A stretch of 64,000 bases of DNA, taken from the NCBI GenBank assembly GCA_017309115.1, contig JAFLEF010000004.1:1-64000 (forward strand), in the 5' to 3' direction. The notes under the pieces are model-generated. The model saw only the letters and a program-made list of their open reading frames with translations. It was not told the origin of the DNA and did not search any database. The first letter of the stretch is position 1, and the number at the start of each line of letters is the position of its first letter. A program made the translations under genes and the position numbers. Positions 52,301-60,766 of the stretch are shown in pieces. This stretch comes from Verrucomicrobiota bacterium (GTDB lineage Bacteria; Verrucomicrobiota; Verrucomicrobiia; Limisphaerales; UBA9464).

Positions 52301-53740
52301 CGCCGCCCGCGACTCCACTTCTTGAAACTCATGCCAGAGAATTGGGGTCACCTTTCCCACCACCTCCGCCGCAGGATATCCCAGCAACGTTTCGGCGCTC
52401 TGATTGAACGTCGTCACCAAGCCTTGGGGATCCACTGACACAAATGCGTAATTGGAGGAGTTCAGAATGGCCCGCCGCAGCGCGTGCATGCTCTGCAACT
52501 CCGTATCACTCTGCAGCCGACGCAACATCTCGCGACGCAGCACCCACGCCCCTACGACTACTAGGCCCAACGCCACAGTCCCTCCGGAAAACAGCATCCA
52601 AGCCGCCTCGCGACCGCTGAATTGCAGAGCCTGATTCCGGAGCTGCACCAGTCGCCGCTCTTCCTGACCCATGCGCTGGAGGATGGCCATCGCTTCGGTA
52701 AACAGGGACTGTCCCTTCGCCGCCTCAGCCGGGGTCAGCGACCGCTTTCCTGAAGACCCCGTCACGTCCCGCCTCCAGGTTTCCCACTCCGTTCGCACCC
52801 GCTCCAATTCGGCGATCGCCTGACGCTGTACGGCATTATCCGCCGTCATTCGGCGGATTTTTTCCATCTGTTCGTTCAACCGTGCCGCCAAAGCTTCGAG
52901 GGAGTCAGGTTCCCTGGATCCCCCTAATTCCCCGCGCAAACCGCTGAGATCTTCCCGCAAACCGCTAAGGAGAAGCAGGACTTCATTGGCGTGCAGGCGT
53001 CCTTGGGAGGCTCGGTTGGCGGAGGAAAGGGCGGCTCCGCCGAACACGGTTACCGTCGCCAGTAGGGCCACGGAAACGAGCGGCAAAAGACCATATCGCC
53101 ACTCCGGTTGAGTCTCCAGTCGGGTCCACGTCCGCCGCAACAGTTGACCACCCCAAAACAGCATCCCCAAGGACTCCAATTCGCGCCAGAGTCCGGTTCG
53201 ACCAGCCCAGGACGGGCCGGCCCAGAACGCCAAATGGCCCAGGATCGACGCCAGCGAGACTGAAACGAGCATCGCCCCCACCAACCCGCCGACGAGCGCA
53301 CGACCAAACTGAACCTGGGCTCCCAGCACCGCCCCGGAACCGATCGCGGCCACCACCAGCCACGCGCCCAAGGCCAAAAAGGTCACCGGCGCCAGTTCCG
53401 ATCGGGCCTCCAAATCCATCGGCAACTCACCTCGATCCGGCCCCGTTCCACTCCCGAGCATGATCAGTGCCCCACACCCTGCGGCGAGTCCGACCAGGAG
53501 CCGATCCCACCCTCGGGGCCGGGCTCCTTCGCGGGTTCGGAATAAGCTCGCGGCTCCTGCTAACACGCCCAATCCCACCCACACTCCGATCCAAGGCTCC
53601 CCTGCCAGCCGAGCGTCTGGCGCCCATGTCAGGGGTCCCAGCGCCAGCAGCACCCCAACTCCCATGGCCGCTAGCCCCAGCCAACCCCGGTCCCCATCGG
53701 CCCGAGCCTCCTGATCATGCGCTGACGTTCCGTCCTTCAT
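49370..53740 (-). CDS. membrane multi-PAS/GAF sensor kinase, HWE/HisKA_2 type
   Basis: The 1,456 residues contain about seven N-terminal membrane helices (25-240), a helical periplasmic-like region (260-380) and another helix (385-402). PAS domains lie at about 430-540 and 550-665, a GAF at 695-850, and three more PAS at 870-985, 1005-1115 and 1130-1245. A HisKA_2 domain with EIHHRVKNNMQVI (about 1255) and a HATPase (NELLTNALKYG, DDGVGLP) follow. It is an integrating sensor of unknown ligand. It heads the minus-strand operon, opposite the two response regulators. Confidence 0.93.
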   Translation of the reverse strand: MKDGTSAHDQEARADGDRGWLGLAAMGVGVLLALGPLTWAPDARLAGEPWIGVWVGLGVLAGAASLFRTREGARPRGWDRLLVGLAAGCGALIMLGSGTGPDRGELPMDLEARSELAPVTFLALGAWLVVAAIGSGAVLGAQVQFGRALVGGLVGAMLVSVSLASILGHLAFWAGPSWAGRTGLWRELESLGMLFWGGQLLRRTWTRLETQPEWRYGLLPLVSVALLATVTVFGGAALSSANRASQGRLHANEVLLLLSGLREDLSGLRGELGGSREPDSLEALAARLNEQMEKIRRMTADNAVQRQAIAELERVRTEWETWRRDVTGSSGKRSLTPAEAAKGQSLFTEAMAILQRMGQEERRLVQLRNQALQFSGREAAWMLFSGGTVALGLVVVGAWVLRREMLRRLQSDTELQSMHALRRAILNSSNYAFVSVDPQGLVTTFNQSAETLLGYPAAEVVGKVTPILWHEFQEVESRAAELTRELGRPISPGFECFIAKARLGQVDEREWTFVRRDGQRRTVWLSATALRDDHGRITGYLGVISDLTERKKTEAETRRMLAIIEQSPEFIGIADLEGRLRYLNPAASQLLGGGLRADGTGLNLGELQPEWATRKVREEGLPQVLATGLWEGETALRRGEGPEIPVRQMLLLHRNHEGQPEALSTIMRDDTALRDREARRSALLRINQTLSESTGLAEAAGQILAALGQSLGWSVGGVWSVDAGGKLLVPVASWSDSPARYVEFLEATRENQFAFGVGLPGRVWQSGAGVWIADLAAESPEVYPRATAARSVGLRGAFAFPIALGGRILGVVDLFGTTTRAPSLEDQELFASIGVQLGQCLERWQARESLATSEALLRQFIKHSPAAVAMLDTQVRYLQASDRWIADYGLDGTNLLGRSHYDVFPDLPSRWKEIHRRVLDGVVERCEEDAFERADGSVEWLQWECQPWRKASGEIGGIIFFTQVITARKLAEAQLARTTERLRVATVGAGVGVWEWNARDDTLVWDDNMFRLYRVRPEEFAGNLAAWTPSIWEEDSERVLLELRTALAGGTAFDTSFRIRHPDGTVRYIRAHGVVDGAVPPQRVIGTNWDITEQRKAEEALRADIEQRMRTEEQLRQSEEQFRQAINYSAIGMALVNLDGQWLQVNKTLCDIVGYSQEELLGRTFQEITHPDDLESDLANVRKILAGELSYYHMEKRYRHKDQRLVWVLLSVALVRKVDGTPLYFVSQVQDITSRKHSEEQIAASLREKEVLLKEIHHRVKNNMQVISSILSLQARYVSDGATRALFEECRGRVQSMALIHEKLYRAPDLATIDFGVHIRELAQMLLVSYREVSGRVRLETAVESVALDIDTAIPVGLILNELLTNALKYGFPAGRAGVIRVEFAQTNLHHLTLRVKDDGVGLPPDFKIGASASLGLKMIAGLTRQIDGELSFAGEGGADFRICFPRVRDLESTPL

Positions 53741-54246
53741 CCCCCCACGTTGGTTGCCATCTACCAGCCCAGTCCCCTGGTCTCAAAACATTGGAGAGCA
53801 GAGACTGGTCCGACCGGAATTAGAGTCTTGAAGAATCATGGCTGGCCTCCTCGTCCAAGCCCGTTTCCCGGGAGCGCGGGCATCTCGCCGGCGGGGGCTT
53901 TAGGTTTGCTGAGAGCTGAGAGGTAGATGCCGAGAAGCAGCCTTTGGTACTTACGGTTCGGCTGAGCTTCGCCTCGTCGCACTGCGCGTGTCCTTCCCGC
54001 TTTGCGCCTACCGTTCCTGCCTCTCAGCACTCAGCAATCAGCTATTCAACGGAACCTCGAATCACGCGGAAGAAACACGAATGGAAAAAGCCGGCGAGAC
54101 GCCGGCGCTCCCAGACGAGCGTCTCGGGAGGTCACTCCCGACAGATCCCCGTTCCCGTCTCTCAACCCTCAACCCGCCTACCCTTACCTCTCAGCTGATC
54201 AGAATCCTCCCTTTCCTTGGCGACCGAAATCCGTTAAAAAACATCC
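53741..54246. other. 506-bp divergent intergenic region with inverted repeat pair
   Basis: This separates the kinase operon from the response regulators. It holds two inverted copies of a ~30-bp GC-rich unit, AAAGCC..GCCGGCGAGAYGCC (53,868-53,901 minus; 54,086-54,113 plus). CTGAGAGCTGAGAGG and CCTCTCAGCACTCAG sit between them as an outer stem. No gene is evident. The units look like an interspersed repeat family. Confidence 0.5.
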
Positions 54247-54687
54247 ATGAGCACTTCGGATGACTTGGCTTCCGGCCCGGTCGAACCCGCTCCGAATCTT
54301 CCCCCGCGATTTCGTATCTTGGTCGTCGATGACGATCCTCAGGTGTGTACGCTCATGCAGATATTTCTCCGGCGGGTTGGCGTTCTGGTGGAGACGGCTC
54401 CCGATGGCGAGGCCGGCTGGGAATGCCTCCAAAACCAGACCTATGACCTCGTCGTGCTCGATCTGGTCATGCCGCGACTTTCCGGTCTGGACTTGGCCCG
54501 CCGCATCCGCAGCCACAGCCTGACCGTCCCCCTCGTGGTCGTGTCGGGCGATCTGCACCAGTTCGACCGCAGCCACCTTCAGTCACTCCAGATTCTCGAA
54601 GCCTTCGAAAAGGGCTTCAATTTCCAGGAACTCTCCCGGCGGTTGGAAGCCCTGCTTCTCGCTCAACCGCGCCCTCCGAGTGCCTAA
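54247..54687 (+). CDS. single-domain response regulator
   Basis: The 146 residues form a receiver domain: acidic pocket DDD (28-30), phospho-acceptor D72 (VVLDLVMP) and SGD in place of the Thr/Ser site at about 100. The conserved Lys-Pro is KG in AFEKGFNF. There is no output domain. It likely shuttles phosphate or acts by protein contact. Its stop overlaps the next gene by 8 bases. Confidence 0.88.
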   Translation: MSTSDDLASGPVEPAPNLPPRFRILVVDDDPQVCTLMQIFLRRVGVLVETAPDGEAGWECLQNQTYDLVVLDLVMPRLSGLDLARRIRSHSLTVPLVVVSGDLHQFDRSHLQSLQILEAFEKGFNFQELSRRLEALLLAQPRPPSA

Positions 54688-55663
54688 TTCCCCCGCAGCC
54701 GCCCCCCGGCGCATCCTGGTGGTCGAAGACGAGGCGCTAATCGCGCTGGATCTGGAACATCGACTCACCAGCCTCGGCTACGTCGTGGTGGACATCGCCA
54801 CCACCGCCGAATCTGCCCTCCAACGAGCCCGGGAACTCCGACCCGACCTGGTGCTCAGCGACATCATGTTGCGAGGAACGGTCGACGGGACCGAGGCCGC
54901 CACCGCGATTGCCTCCGAGCTGTCGATTCCCGTGGTGTTCCTTACGGGCCATTCGGATCCCCGGACCGTTCAACGCGCCAAAGACGCTGAGCCGTTTGGA
55001 TACCTCGTCAAGCCCTTCAAAGACAACGAACTGACTGTCGCCCTCGAAGTAGCCCTGCTCCGCCACTCCCTGGAGGCCCGGATCCGGCGGGCGGAACGGT
55101 TTCTCGCCGCAATCCTGGCCAGTTTACCCGACGCCGTGGTCACCACCGACGCGGAAGGACGGGTGCGTTATCTCAATGAGTTGGCCTGCCAATTTGCTGG
55201 CCTGCCGGCCGGTGCCGGTCTGGGGCAATCCCTCGCGGAGCTCCTTCCGCTGGAGTCCCCCGACTCGTGGTCCGAGCTCGCGAACCGGCCAGCGTCGCCG
55301 GAGCAGGATCTGGGATTAAGGCCTCCCACCGGGCCGCGCCGGTCCATCGAAGTGGGCACCGCCCCTCTGGATTCCACGGTGGAAGGAGGCGGCGGCCGTG
55401 TTTGGGTGATTCGGGACATTTCTGAGCGGCGGCGACTGGAAGCGGAACGTCAACGGCTGATCGCGGAACTTCGGGCAACGCTGGACAAGGTGGACACTCT
55501 GCGCGGCCTGTTGCCGATTTGTGGTTGGTGCAAAAACATCCGCAACGATCAGGGTTATTGGCAGAACGTGGAATCGTATCTGCAGGCCCACTCTCAGGCC
55601 GAGTTCACCCACGGCATCTGTCCGGCCTGTGTTCAACGTCAGCTAGCTCAATTGGAGAGCTGA
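54680..55663 (+). CDS. receiver-PAS response regulator with C-terminal Cys motif
   Basis: The 327 residues have a receiver (10-125, D61 in VLSDIML, K in LVKPF), a PAS domain (about 135-255), a short coiled coil, and a C-terminal domain LLPICGWCKNIRNDQGYW with ICPACV. That four-Cys module is common at the end of bacterial receiver-PAS proteins. The GTG start overlaps the previous gene. It lacks a DNA-binding or catalytic domain, so output is unknown. Confidence 0.9.
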   Translation: MPNSPAAAPRRILVVEDEALIALDLEHRLTSLGYVVVDIATTAESALQRARELRPDLVLSDIMLRGTVDGTEAATAIASELSIPVVFLTGHSDPRTVQRAKDAEPFGYLVKPFKDNELTVALEVALLRHSLEARIRRAERFLAAILASLPDAVVTTDAEGRVRYLNELACQFAGLPAGAGLGQSLAELLPLESPDSWSELANRPASPEQDLGLRPPTGPRRSIEVGTAPLDSTVEGGGGRVWVIRDISERRRLEAERQRLIAELRATLDKVDTLRGLLPICGWCKNIRNDQGYWQNVESYLQAHSQAEFTHGICPACVQRQLAQLES

Positions 55664-55910
55664 GAGCGAATTCCTGGTAAACAGCATGTTAGAACATCAT
55701 CGACTCATTTGAGCAGCAGGCCGATCTGAGCGCAAAAGGGTAATCAACTTCACTGGGCGCGGGCTGCCCGGCTTCCATAACTTCAGCCGGGCATTACGCC
55801 TCCACCCGTTGATCGTCCACGTCGCCCGTGATTCCCATGGGGTCGATCTATTGCCCAGCTTCCAGCTGTAGTTTTTCTTTGTATTTTAGCATTGTATAGC
55901 GGCTCATTTT
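55664..55910. other. intergenic gap after the regulators
   Basis: The sequence is ordinary, with a hairpin-like GCGGGCTGCCCGGC near 55,762 but no U-run. No gene is visible. It probably marks the right border of the signalling block. Confidence 0.35.
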
Positions 55911-56258
55911 ATGAATGTTTCGCCGGTGAACCTGCTGCTGGTAACCGAGGAAAAGGCCGAACAACCAATCCTCCACAAACTTCGTCCTGCAGCGTTCCCC
56001 AACTGGATTCTGATGATCGGCAACTGGCGGTCCGCCGATATGATTCACCGGGCACTCGTGGAACTGAATCAACAGTTGGGTCCCCTCCCAGAACTAGCGG
56101 GTTTGTCGGAGGAAGACATCGTTTTGCTGGCCGTTTCGATCCAAAATCGCCTGCGACTGGGCGGCTTCGAGCCGGTGGATTTCCCTCTGGCCCACCAAGT
56201 GGCTGAACTCAGGAAAGGCGGGGGATTCGCCGGAAGAATTCCCCGAGAAATCGGCTAG
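55911..56258 (+). CDS. hypothetical protein
   Basis: The 115 residues include a helical stretch, RALVELNQQLGPLPELAGLSEEDIVLL (given in part: ALVELNQQLG and GLSEEDIVLLAV), followed by a basic tail. The middle is protein-like while the first ~30 residues are less so. No motif is recognised. Confidence is limited because codon bias is weak. Confidence 0.4.
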   Translation: MNVSPVNLLLVTEEKAEQPILHKLRPAAFPNWILMIGNWRSADMIHRALVELNQQLGPLPELAGLSEEDIVLLAVSIQNRLRLGGFEPVDFPLAHQVAELRKGGGFAGRIPREIG

Positions 56259-56503
56259 TTTCCAACTGCATCGAATGCGTAAGAAGTCCGAGAGTCCCCT
56301 AGGAGAATTGACCAAAACAGGACGGACTAACCGTCCAACATCTTGTTTGGAGGTTGGCGAAAGTGGCTTTCCGGACGGAACTCGGTCTACGGACCGCCCG
56401 CAAAGAGCAGTGATTAGAGAATGCCAAGGTAACTCTACCCTCGGGGCGAGCGGTTCCCACAATTCCCAGCGTCCAGGGATCGGCCCAAGTGCCGTGGATG
56501 GCC

Positions 56504-56725
56504 TCAACTGGCCGCAGCGAATGAATTCCGCCCTTCAGTGGCCCGCGCCACCGCAAGGGCAGCAAACGACAAATAGACGGCAATGAAGCGATCCATTTCC
56601 CTCAGGAGAGTCTCCACCCGATCTTGCCACTCGTCAGTCAAAGGTGCATTTCGGCTTTTCCTCCGGATCTCCTCGGAGGACTGGGCGAGCTGCAATCTAA
56701 CCGCCTCCAGATTAGTGTCTTTCAT
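56504..56725 (-). CDS. small helical protein upstream of transfer genes
   Basis: The 73 residues are two helices: a charged one (EAVRLQLAQSSEEIRRKSR) and an amphipathic one (RVETLLREMDRFIAVYLSFAA). It reads toward the same direction as the traG operon but lies downstream of its end. No family is recognised. Confidence 0.45.
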   Translation of the reverse strand: MKDTNLEAVRLQLAQSSEEIRRKSRNAPLTDEWQDRVETLLREMDRFIAVYLSFAALAVARATEGRNSFAAAS

Positions 56726-56817
56726 GCAGGAAAAGGTGTTCTGTCGGTAACGGCACTCAAGTATTTAGAGAACGCTTGAACCCTGTCCTACTCTCTCCCG
56801 ATTACTACATAGCCGGC

Positions 56818-58296
56818 TCAAAACCAGCGCCTCCACTTGGAGAACCAAGCTGCCACGGATCCATCCGGCTCCAAGGGCGGTAGGGTCACTTGTCGGAAGC
56901 CACGTTCGCAATGGACGAGGACGCACTCGTGGTCCCGGAGGCTGCGGAGTTTGTGGGGCTTGAGCTTGTGCTCTTCGGTTTCGGAGTAGTTCACGTTGCG
57001 CTTGCCGGCGCTGTAGCCCCAGGAACGCTTGATGACCCGTTTCTTGCCCAAGAAATCGGCGGCTTGGACGGCATCAGCCTCGTCCGCTGACCGAAAGATC
57101 AGGCGGTTGCGGAGATTGAGGGTGAGCACCCGGGATTTGTCGTTCCCGAGGGGCGGAATGAGCGAGGTGGTGGACTGGGCGGCGGCCACGACGGTCGCGC
57201 CGGCCTCGCGGATGACGTCCACGCAGTTGTAGTCGCTGGTGCCATCTTCGCTGGCGGTCATGAAGCGCTGGGCCTCGTCGGCCCAAAGAATCAGGAGGTT
57301 GTCCCGGGCTCGTTCGGCCCGGGACTTGTCAAAGCGGCGCAGGGCGTGGCTGTAGAAGAGGAGTTTGAGGAAGGTGTTCACGTAACGCCGCTCCGTTTGA
57401 AACTTTTGCGGCATGGTGGTGAGGATAATCCGGCCCTGGTCGATGGCGGCGAAGTCAAACGTGCTGGAGTCGGTGCAGAACACTTCGGCGATTTCGGGCG
57501 TCAGAAAGTATTGGAGGTAGTTGCCGATGGTTTCCCGGACGCCTCCCAACTGCTCTTCCGGCTGATTGAGATAGCGATTGAGAAAATGGGCGCGGACGGC
57601 GAGGCGCCGCGGTGTCTCCAGCAGATCGGTCAGGTCGTTGGCGGCCGCTTCGAGGTCATCACGACGCGATAGTAGTTCGTAGACGCCGACCAGGGTCACC
57701 GGACGGCGTAGTTCGAAGAGGAGTTCCAACCCATAGGCGATGTGGGTCTGGGCCTGGCTCTTGAAGAAGCCTTTGTCGCCCCCCTGCCCCAGGCTGGTGG
57801 CCGTATCGACGACAAACTTGGCGTACGTCGAAAAAGGAATGCTGCGGTCGCCGGTCAGGTTGTAGCGATGATGGGGCGTCCAGTCCGGATCGGTGTCATC
57901 GGGTCGAATCTGCAGGTGGATCAGGTCGCGTTCGCGCCCGTAGTGCCGGGCCATGGCGGCCAGGGTCTCCCAATAGACGCCTTTCTCGTCCACGCAGAGG
58001 CCGCCCCAGTGGGCCTCATTCTGGAACACCTGGTGGGCCAGCTGGTTGATACCCGAACTGGTTTTGCCCGAGCCGGTATCCCCGGTGATCAACCAACCGC
58101 GACAGAACTGGCTGCGCTTCCAAACCAAACCTCCCAGGCGAACGACGCCAACGGTCTTCCGGCGAGGAACGAACAGGAGCCAGAACGCCAGGATCGCGAG
58201 TGCAACCGCTCCCCGGATCAAGATGGGCCGTGGGTTCTGGAAAATCTGAACCCAGTCGGGCGGCAGTTGGGTCAAGTCGAAGGGGAAAGGCTTCAC
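56818..58296 (-). CDS. traG: TraG/VirD4-type coupling protein
   Basis: The 492 residues have one N-terminal membrane helix (about 27-44), Walker A ITGDTGSGKTSSG (about 70-82), Walker B LLILWADEAQRF (about 338-349) and a C-terminal AAA-like region (FRSADEADAVQAADFLG). This is a type IV coupling ATPase that brings the relaxase-DNA complex to the secretion channel. The GTG start overlaps the previous stop (GTGA), which fixes it. It is shorter than VirD4 (about 650), with only one membrane helix where two are usual. Confidence 0.9.
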   Translation of the reverse strand: MKPFPFDLTQLPPDWVQIFQNPRPILIRGAVALAILAFWLLFVPRRKTVGVVRLGGLVWKRSQFCRGWLITGDTGSGKTSSGINQLAHQVFQNEAHWGGLCVDEKGVYWETLAAMARHYGRERDLIHLQIRPDDTDPDWTPHHRYNLTGDRSIPFSTYAKFVVDTATSLGQGGDKGFFKSQAQTHIAYGLELLFELRRPVTLVGVYELLSRRDDLEAAANDLTDLLETPRRLAVRAHFLNRYLNQPEEQLGGVRETIGNYLQYFLTPEIAEVFCTDSSTFDFAAIDQGRIILTTMPQKFQTERRYVNTFLKLLFYSHALRRFDKSRAERARDNLLILWADEAQRFMTASEDGTSDYNCVDVIREAGATVVAAAQSTTSLIPPLGNDKSRVLTLNLRNRLIFRSADEADAVQAADFLGKKRVIKRSWGYSAGKRNVNYSETEEHKLKPHKLRSLRDHECVLVHCERGFRQVTLPPLEPDGSVAAWFSKWRRWF

Positions 58297-58664
58297 GCCC
58301 CAGCCCTCCCGAGCAAATAGCCCGCGAGTCCGCCGGCTAGTGTGGCCAGCCAGGCGGCGGTTCGCGTTACGGTCGGTGCCGGGACGTGGGTAACCCCTCT
58401 CTGAAGCCGCTCGTGCAGGCCGGTGGCAAGTTCCTGGATTGCCCGGGCCGTTTCGACCAACCGGGTGATGTCCGACCGGAATTGCTCGAAGGACGGCAAT
58501 TCCCGGCGACGCAATTCGTCCCAATGCTGTTGGTGGATGCGGAACAGATCCACCAGCAACAACACCGCGTCATCCTCGCGCAGCCGGTGCTTCTCCCGCC
58601 ATTGGACCAGCGCGGACTCGAAGTCGTCGTCAAAGCTGGTCACCTTGTCGTCGGGCCGTTTCAT
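58293..58664 (-). CDS. TraM-like small membrane protein
   Basis: The 123 residues are a charged helical region (FDDDFESALVQWREKHRL, HERLQRG) and a C-terminal membrane helix (AAWLATLAGGLAGYLLG, about 104-120). Its place between a ParA-like ATPase and TraG mimics traM of RP4 (traK-traL-traM). ATGA and GTGA overlaps join it to both neighbours. The analogy rests on order and topology, not sequence. Confidence 0.7.
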   Translation of the reverse strand: MKRPDDKVTSFDDDFESALVQWREKHRLREDDAVLLLVDLFRIHQQHWDELRRRELPSFEQFRSDITRLVETARAIQELATGLHERLQRGVTHVPAPTVTRTAAWLATLAGGLAGYLLGRAGA

Positions 58665-59353
58665 TTGTCCGGCAGGAGGAGTTTGCGTACCGAATCGAAC
58701 TCGGCGTAGAGCCGTCTTTGCCACGTCAGCAGCCGCTGACGATCCAGCAGGCTGAAGGCAGGGTGTTGCGTGGCTCCAGTAACCGTTAGGCCTTCGCGGT
58801 TCAGGGCCTCGACGAGCCAGTCTTGAAGCCGGGGCATTTCGATCTCGCGCCCGGCCAACTCGTCCTTCAGCCGCACCCGGATCTCGGCCGCATCGAACAG
58901 GGCAAAGCTGTCGCTATGGGCCGCATTGCGAACGACCAGGTAGCCGCTCGTTTTCCCCAGATGTTCCGCCAACCGCTGAAGCTGATCCACGCTGTCGAGC
59001 TCGTGGTTGACCGGCATCACGAGGGTCAACGCCACATCCAGCGCCGACAGAATGGTGGGAAGATCAATTTCGGTGAAATAGTCGAGGAACAGGTCGGTCG
59101 AAGCCGCCCGGCAATCCACCACCACGAGGCGCGTCGTTTCGAGTGCTTGGAAGATAGCATCGAGTTCCCGGTGCTGGCTGAGATCGAGAAATTGGGCGTC
59201 GGGATGGAATCGTTTCAGGGTCGAGTTCTCGTTGTCGCTATCGATGGCGACATGGGCCACGGCGTGGTCCTTGAGGAACTGAACGAAGTTGACTGCGAAG
59301 AAGCTCTTTCCGACGCCTCCTTTGCCGTTGATGACCAGGACGAGTCGTTTCAT
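58661..59353 (-). CDS. ParA/MinD-type ATPase (TraL-like)
   Basis: The 230-residue product has a deviant Walker A, NGKGGVGKSFF (9-19), VVVDCRAA (about 80-87) as Walker B, and a VMPVNHELDS segment as in ParA-superfamily proteins. In the RP4 leader operon, TraL is a similar P-loop protein between the oriT-binding TraK and TraM. It may position the relaxosome or element. The ATG at 59353 overlaps the upstream stop (ATGA). Confidence 0.85.
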   Translation of the reverse strand: MKRLVLVINGKGGVGKSFFAVNFVQFLKDHAVAHVAIDSDNENSTLKRFHPDAQFLDLSQHRELDAIFQALETTRLVVVDCRAASTDLFLDYFTEIDLPTILSALDVALTLVMPVNHELDSVDQLQRLAEHLGKTSGYLVVRNAAHSDSFALFDAAEIRVRLKDELAGREIEMPRLQDWLVEALNREGLTVTGATQHPAFSLLDRQRLLTWQRRLYAEFDSVRKLLLPDK

Positions 59354-59766
59354 CGCGCTTGTGGGTTCAGCATCCGGACTTGGGCGATGCGCGGCCCTCG
59401 TGGTCGCGGCGGAGCGGCCCCTTCCCCGTTCTCCGAAGGAATCGGTTGAGGCACGGGTGATGGCGTGGCCTCGTCCCGGCCAGGTGCGTCTACCGCGGGG
59501 ACAGAGCCCGGACGTTTGCGATTTGGCCTTCGGCGCGGCCGGACCATCTCGCCCAGGATCTCGTGGCAATACGCCGCGACGGCCGTCTTACTGATCGGTA
59601 GACAATGCTGCGTCAGCAGTTCCGCGATGGCCCGGTAGGAGGCTCGCTTCTGCCTCAACTCGACAATGACGTCCTTCGCCGAGGACAGTTCTTGGAATCT
59701 CTGTGGACGACGCGGTGTAAACGCGGCGACTGCCAGGCGGACGCTGGTGGGATCAAAGGAGGACAT
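59350..59766 (-). CDS. HTH protein, TraK/MobC-like, first gene of the transfer operon
   Basis: The 138 residues have a DNA-binding-like segment, ELRQKRASYRAIAELLTQH ... ISKTAVAAYCHEIL (about 37-74), as in MobC/TraK-type oriT-binding accessory proteins. A Pro/Arg-rich tail follows. The start at 59766 is chosen because longer frames lack protein character. It is the first gene after the palindrome-rich gap, consistent with binding there. Confidence 0.7.
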   Translation of the reverse strand: MSSFDPTSVRLAVAAFTPRRPQRFQELSSAKDVIVELRQKRASYRAIAELLTQHCLPISKTAVAAYCHEILGEMVRPRRRPNRKRPGSVPAVDAPGRDEATPSPVPQPIPSENGEGAAPPRPRGPRIAQVRMLNPQAR

Positions 59767-60444
59767 GGCAGGACGGGAGTTGATGGAGGGGTTGACACGG
59801 TCGAGGACGGGACACGGAGAAGACAATTCCGCGAGGTGGGCGTGGACATGCCGCGGCACTGGAGAGTCCCCGGCTGAGGACTGACTGGGGACTGGTTGCG
59901 GACTGACCGCGGAAAGTTCCGGGCTTCGGACTGTGCCGGGACATTCCGTGTCGCGGGACGTGAACGGGTCGTGGACACGGATCTTCCAGCGGACTTGCCG
60001 TGGTCACGACCTGATCAGGTCTTCGGAGAGATCGTGGACGCGGCTTGGCCGAGGCCAAGTCACGCACGAGTTCGCGGCCGCAGTTTCGTCCATCGGCACA
60101 TCCAGCGCACGACTGTTCCTCGTCTCTCGCGCGGCGCCTCCGCGGACACCAAAACCTAACGGAGATTAGGGGTAACGCGTGCCCTCTAGAAATGAGACTC
60201 CAAGTCGATTCCGTTCGACGTCCCAGACCTGAACGAACCCCTCGGGCGTGGAATGGGAACGGTGAGCCGACTGTCGGCCCTTTGCGAACATTCGGCCGCC
60301 CCCGATGGATAGGGTCGCTTCGGGGATACCAGCCCCCATTGCGGGACTCAGTGACAGTCCCCACTCGATCAAACTGGATTGCCAATTCATCGCCCAGAGT
60401 GCTGTTCCAACACTTCGAATCACCGCCCGTTTGGATCGCCGCCT
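59767..60444. other. palindrome-rich intergenic region, candidate oriT
   Basis: This lies upstream of a TraK-like gene and near the relaxase gene. It contains the perfect palindrome GACCTGATCAGGTC (60,008-60,021), the inverted repeat CTTGGCC-GA-GGCCAAG (60,044-60,059), and several GGACACGG / TCGTGGAC repeats from 59,790 to 60,040. No real gene is evident. A nic site cannot be named from sequence alone. Confidence 0.5.
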
Positions 60445-60732
60445 TCATGATCCACTTCCTCCGATTCGAACTCCACGACGCTTGGTTCTGGCCAGCTCCT
60501 GTCGGTGTCCTGGCCGGATTTCAGGGAGCCACTGTGCCCGTTCTACCTGGTCGGGTCGGATGGGGAGTGCCCGCGCCTCACCGAACCCGAGGTGGGCGGC
60601 GATCTCTTCGGCCGCGATCTGGGAGGGAGCTTCCACCACCGTCCGCAAAGGATCACCCAACGCCTTCGCATACTCCCGGTCGGAATGGTAGATGCCCCAG
60701 GTCTGATTGGCTCGAGCCACCGTTTCGCTCAT
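60445..60732 (-). CDS. small protein divergent from the relaxase
   Basis: The 95 residues begin SETVARANQTWGIYHSDREY and have ALGDPLRTVVEAPSQIAAEEIAAHLGFGEAR, a compact alpha/beta look. Its basic C-terminus (RQELARTKRRGVR) could bind DNA. The family is unknown. It starts 35 bases from the dyad that precedes the relaxase, so the two may share control. Confidence 0.6.
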   Translation of the reverse strand: MSETVARANQTWGIYHSDREYAKALGDPLRTVVEAPSQIAAEEIAAHLGFGEARALPIRPDQVERAQWLPEIRPGHRQELARTKRRGVRIGGSGS

Positions 60733-60766
60733 GGGCAAACTGAATCAGAACGCCCTTCCCCGAAGA

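Noticed and set aside
59354..59569. 72-residue N-terminal extension of the ParA-like ATPase
   Set aside because: The Walker A fold starts at the ATG at 59353, which overlaps the preceding stop; the extension is antisense-like and basic.
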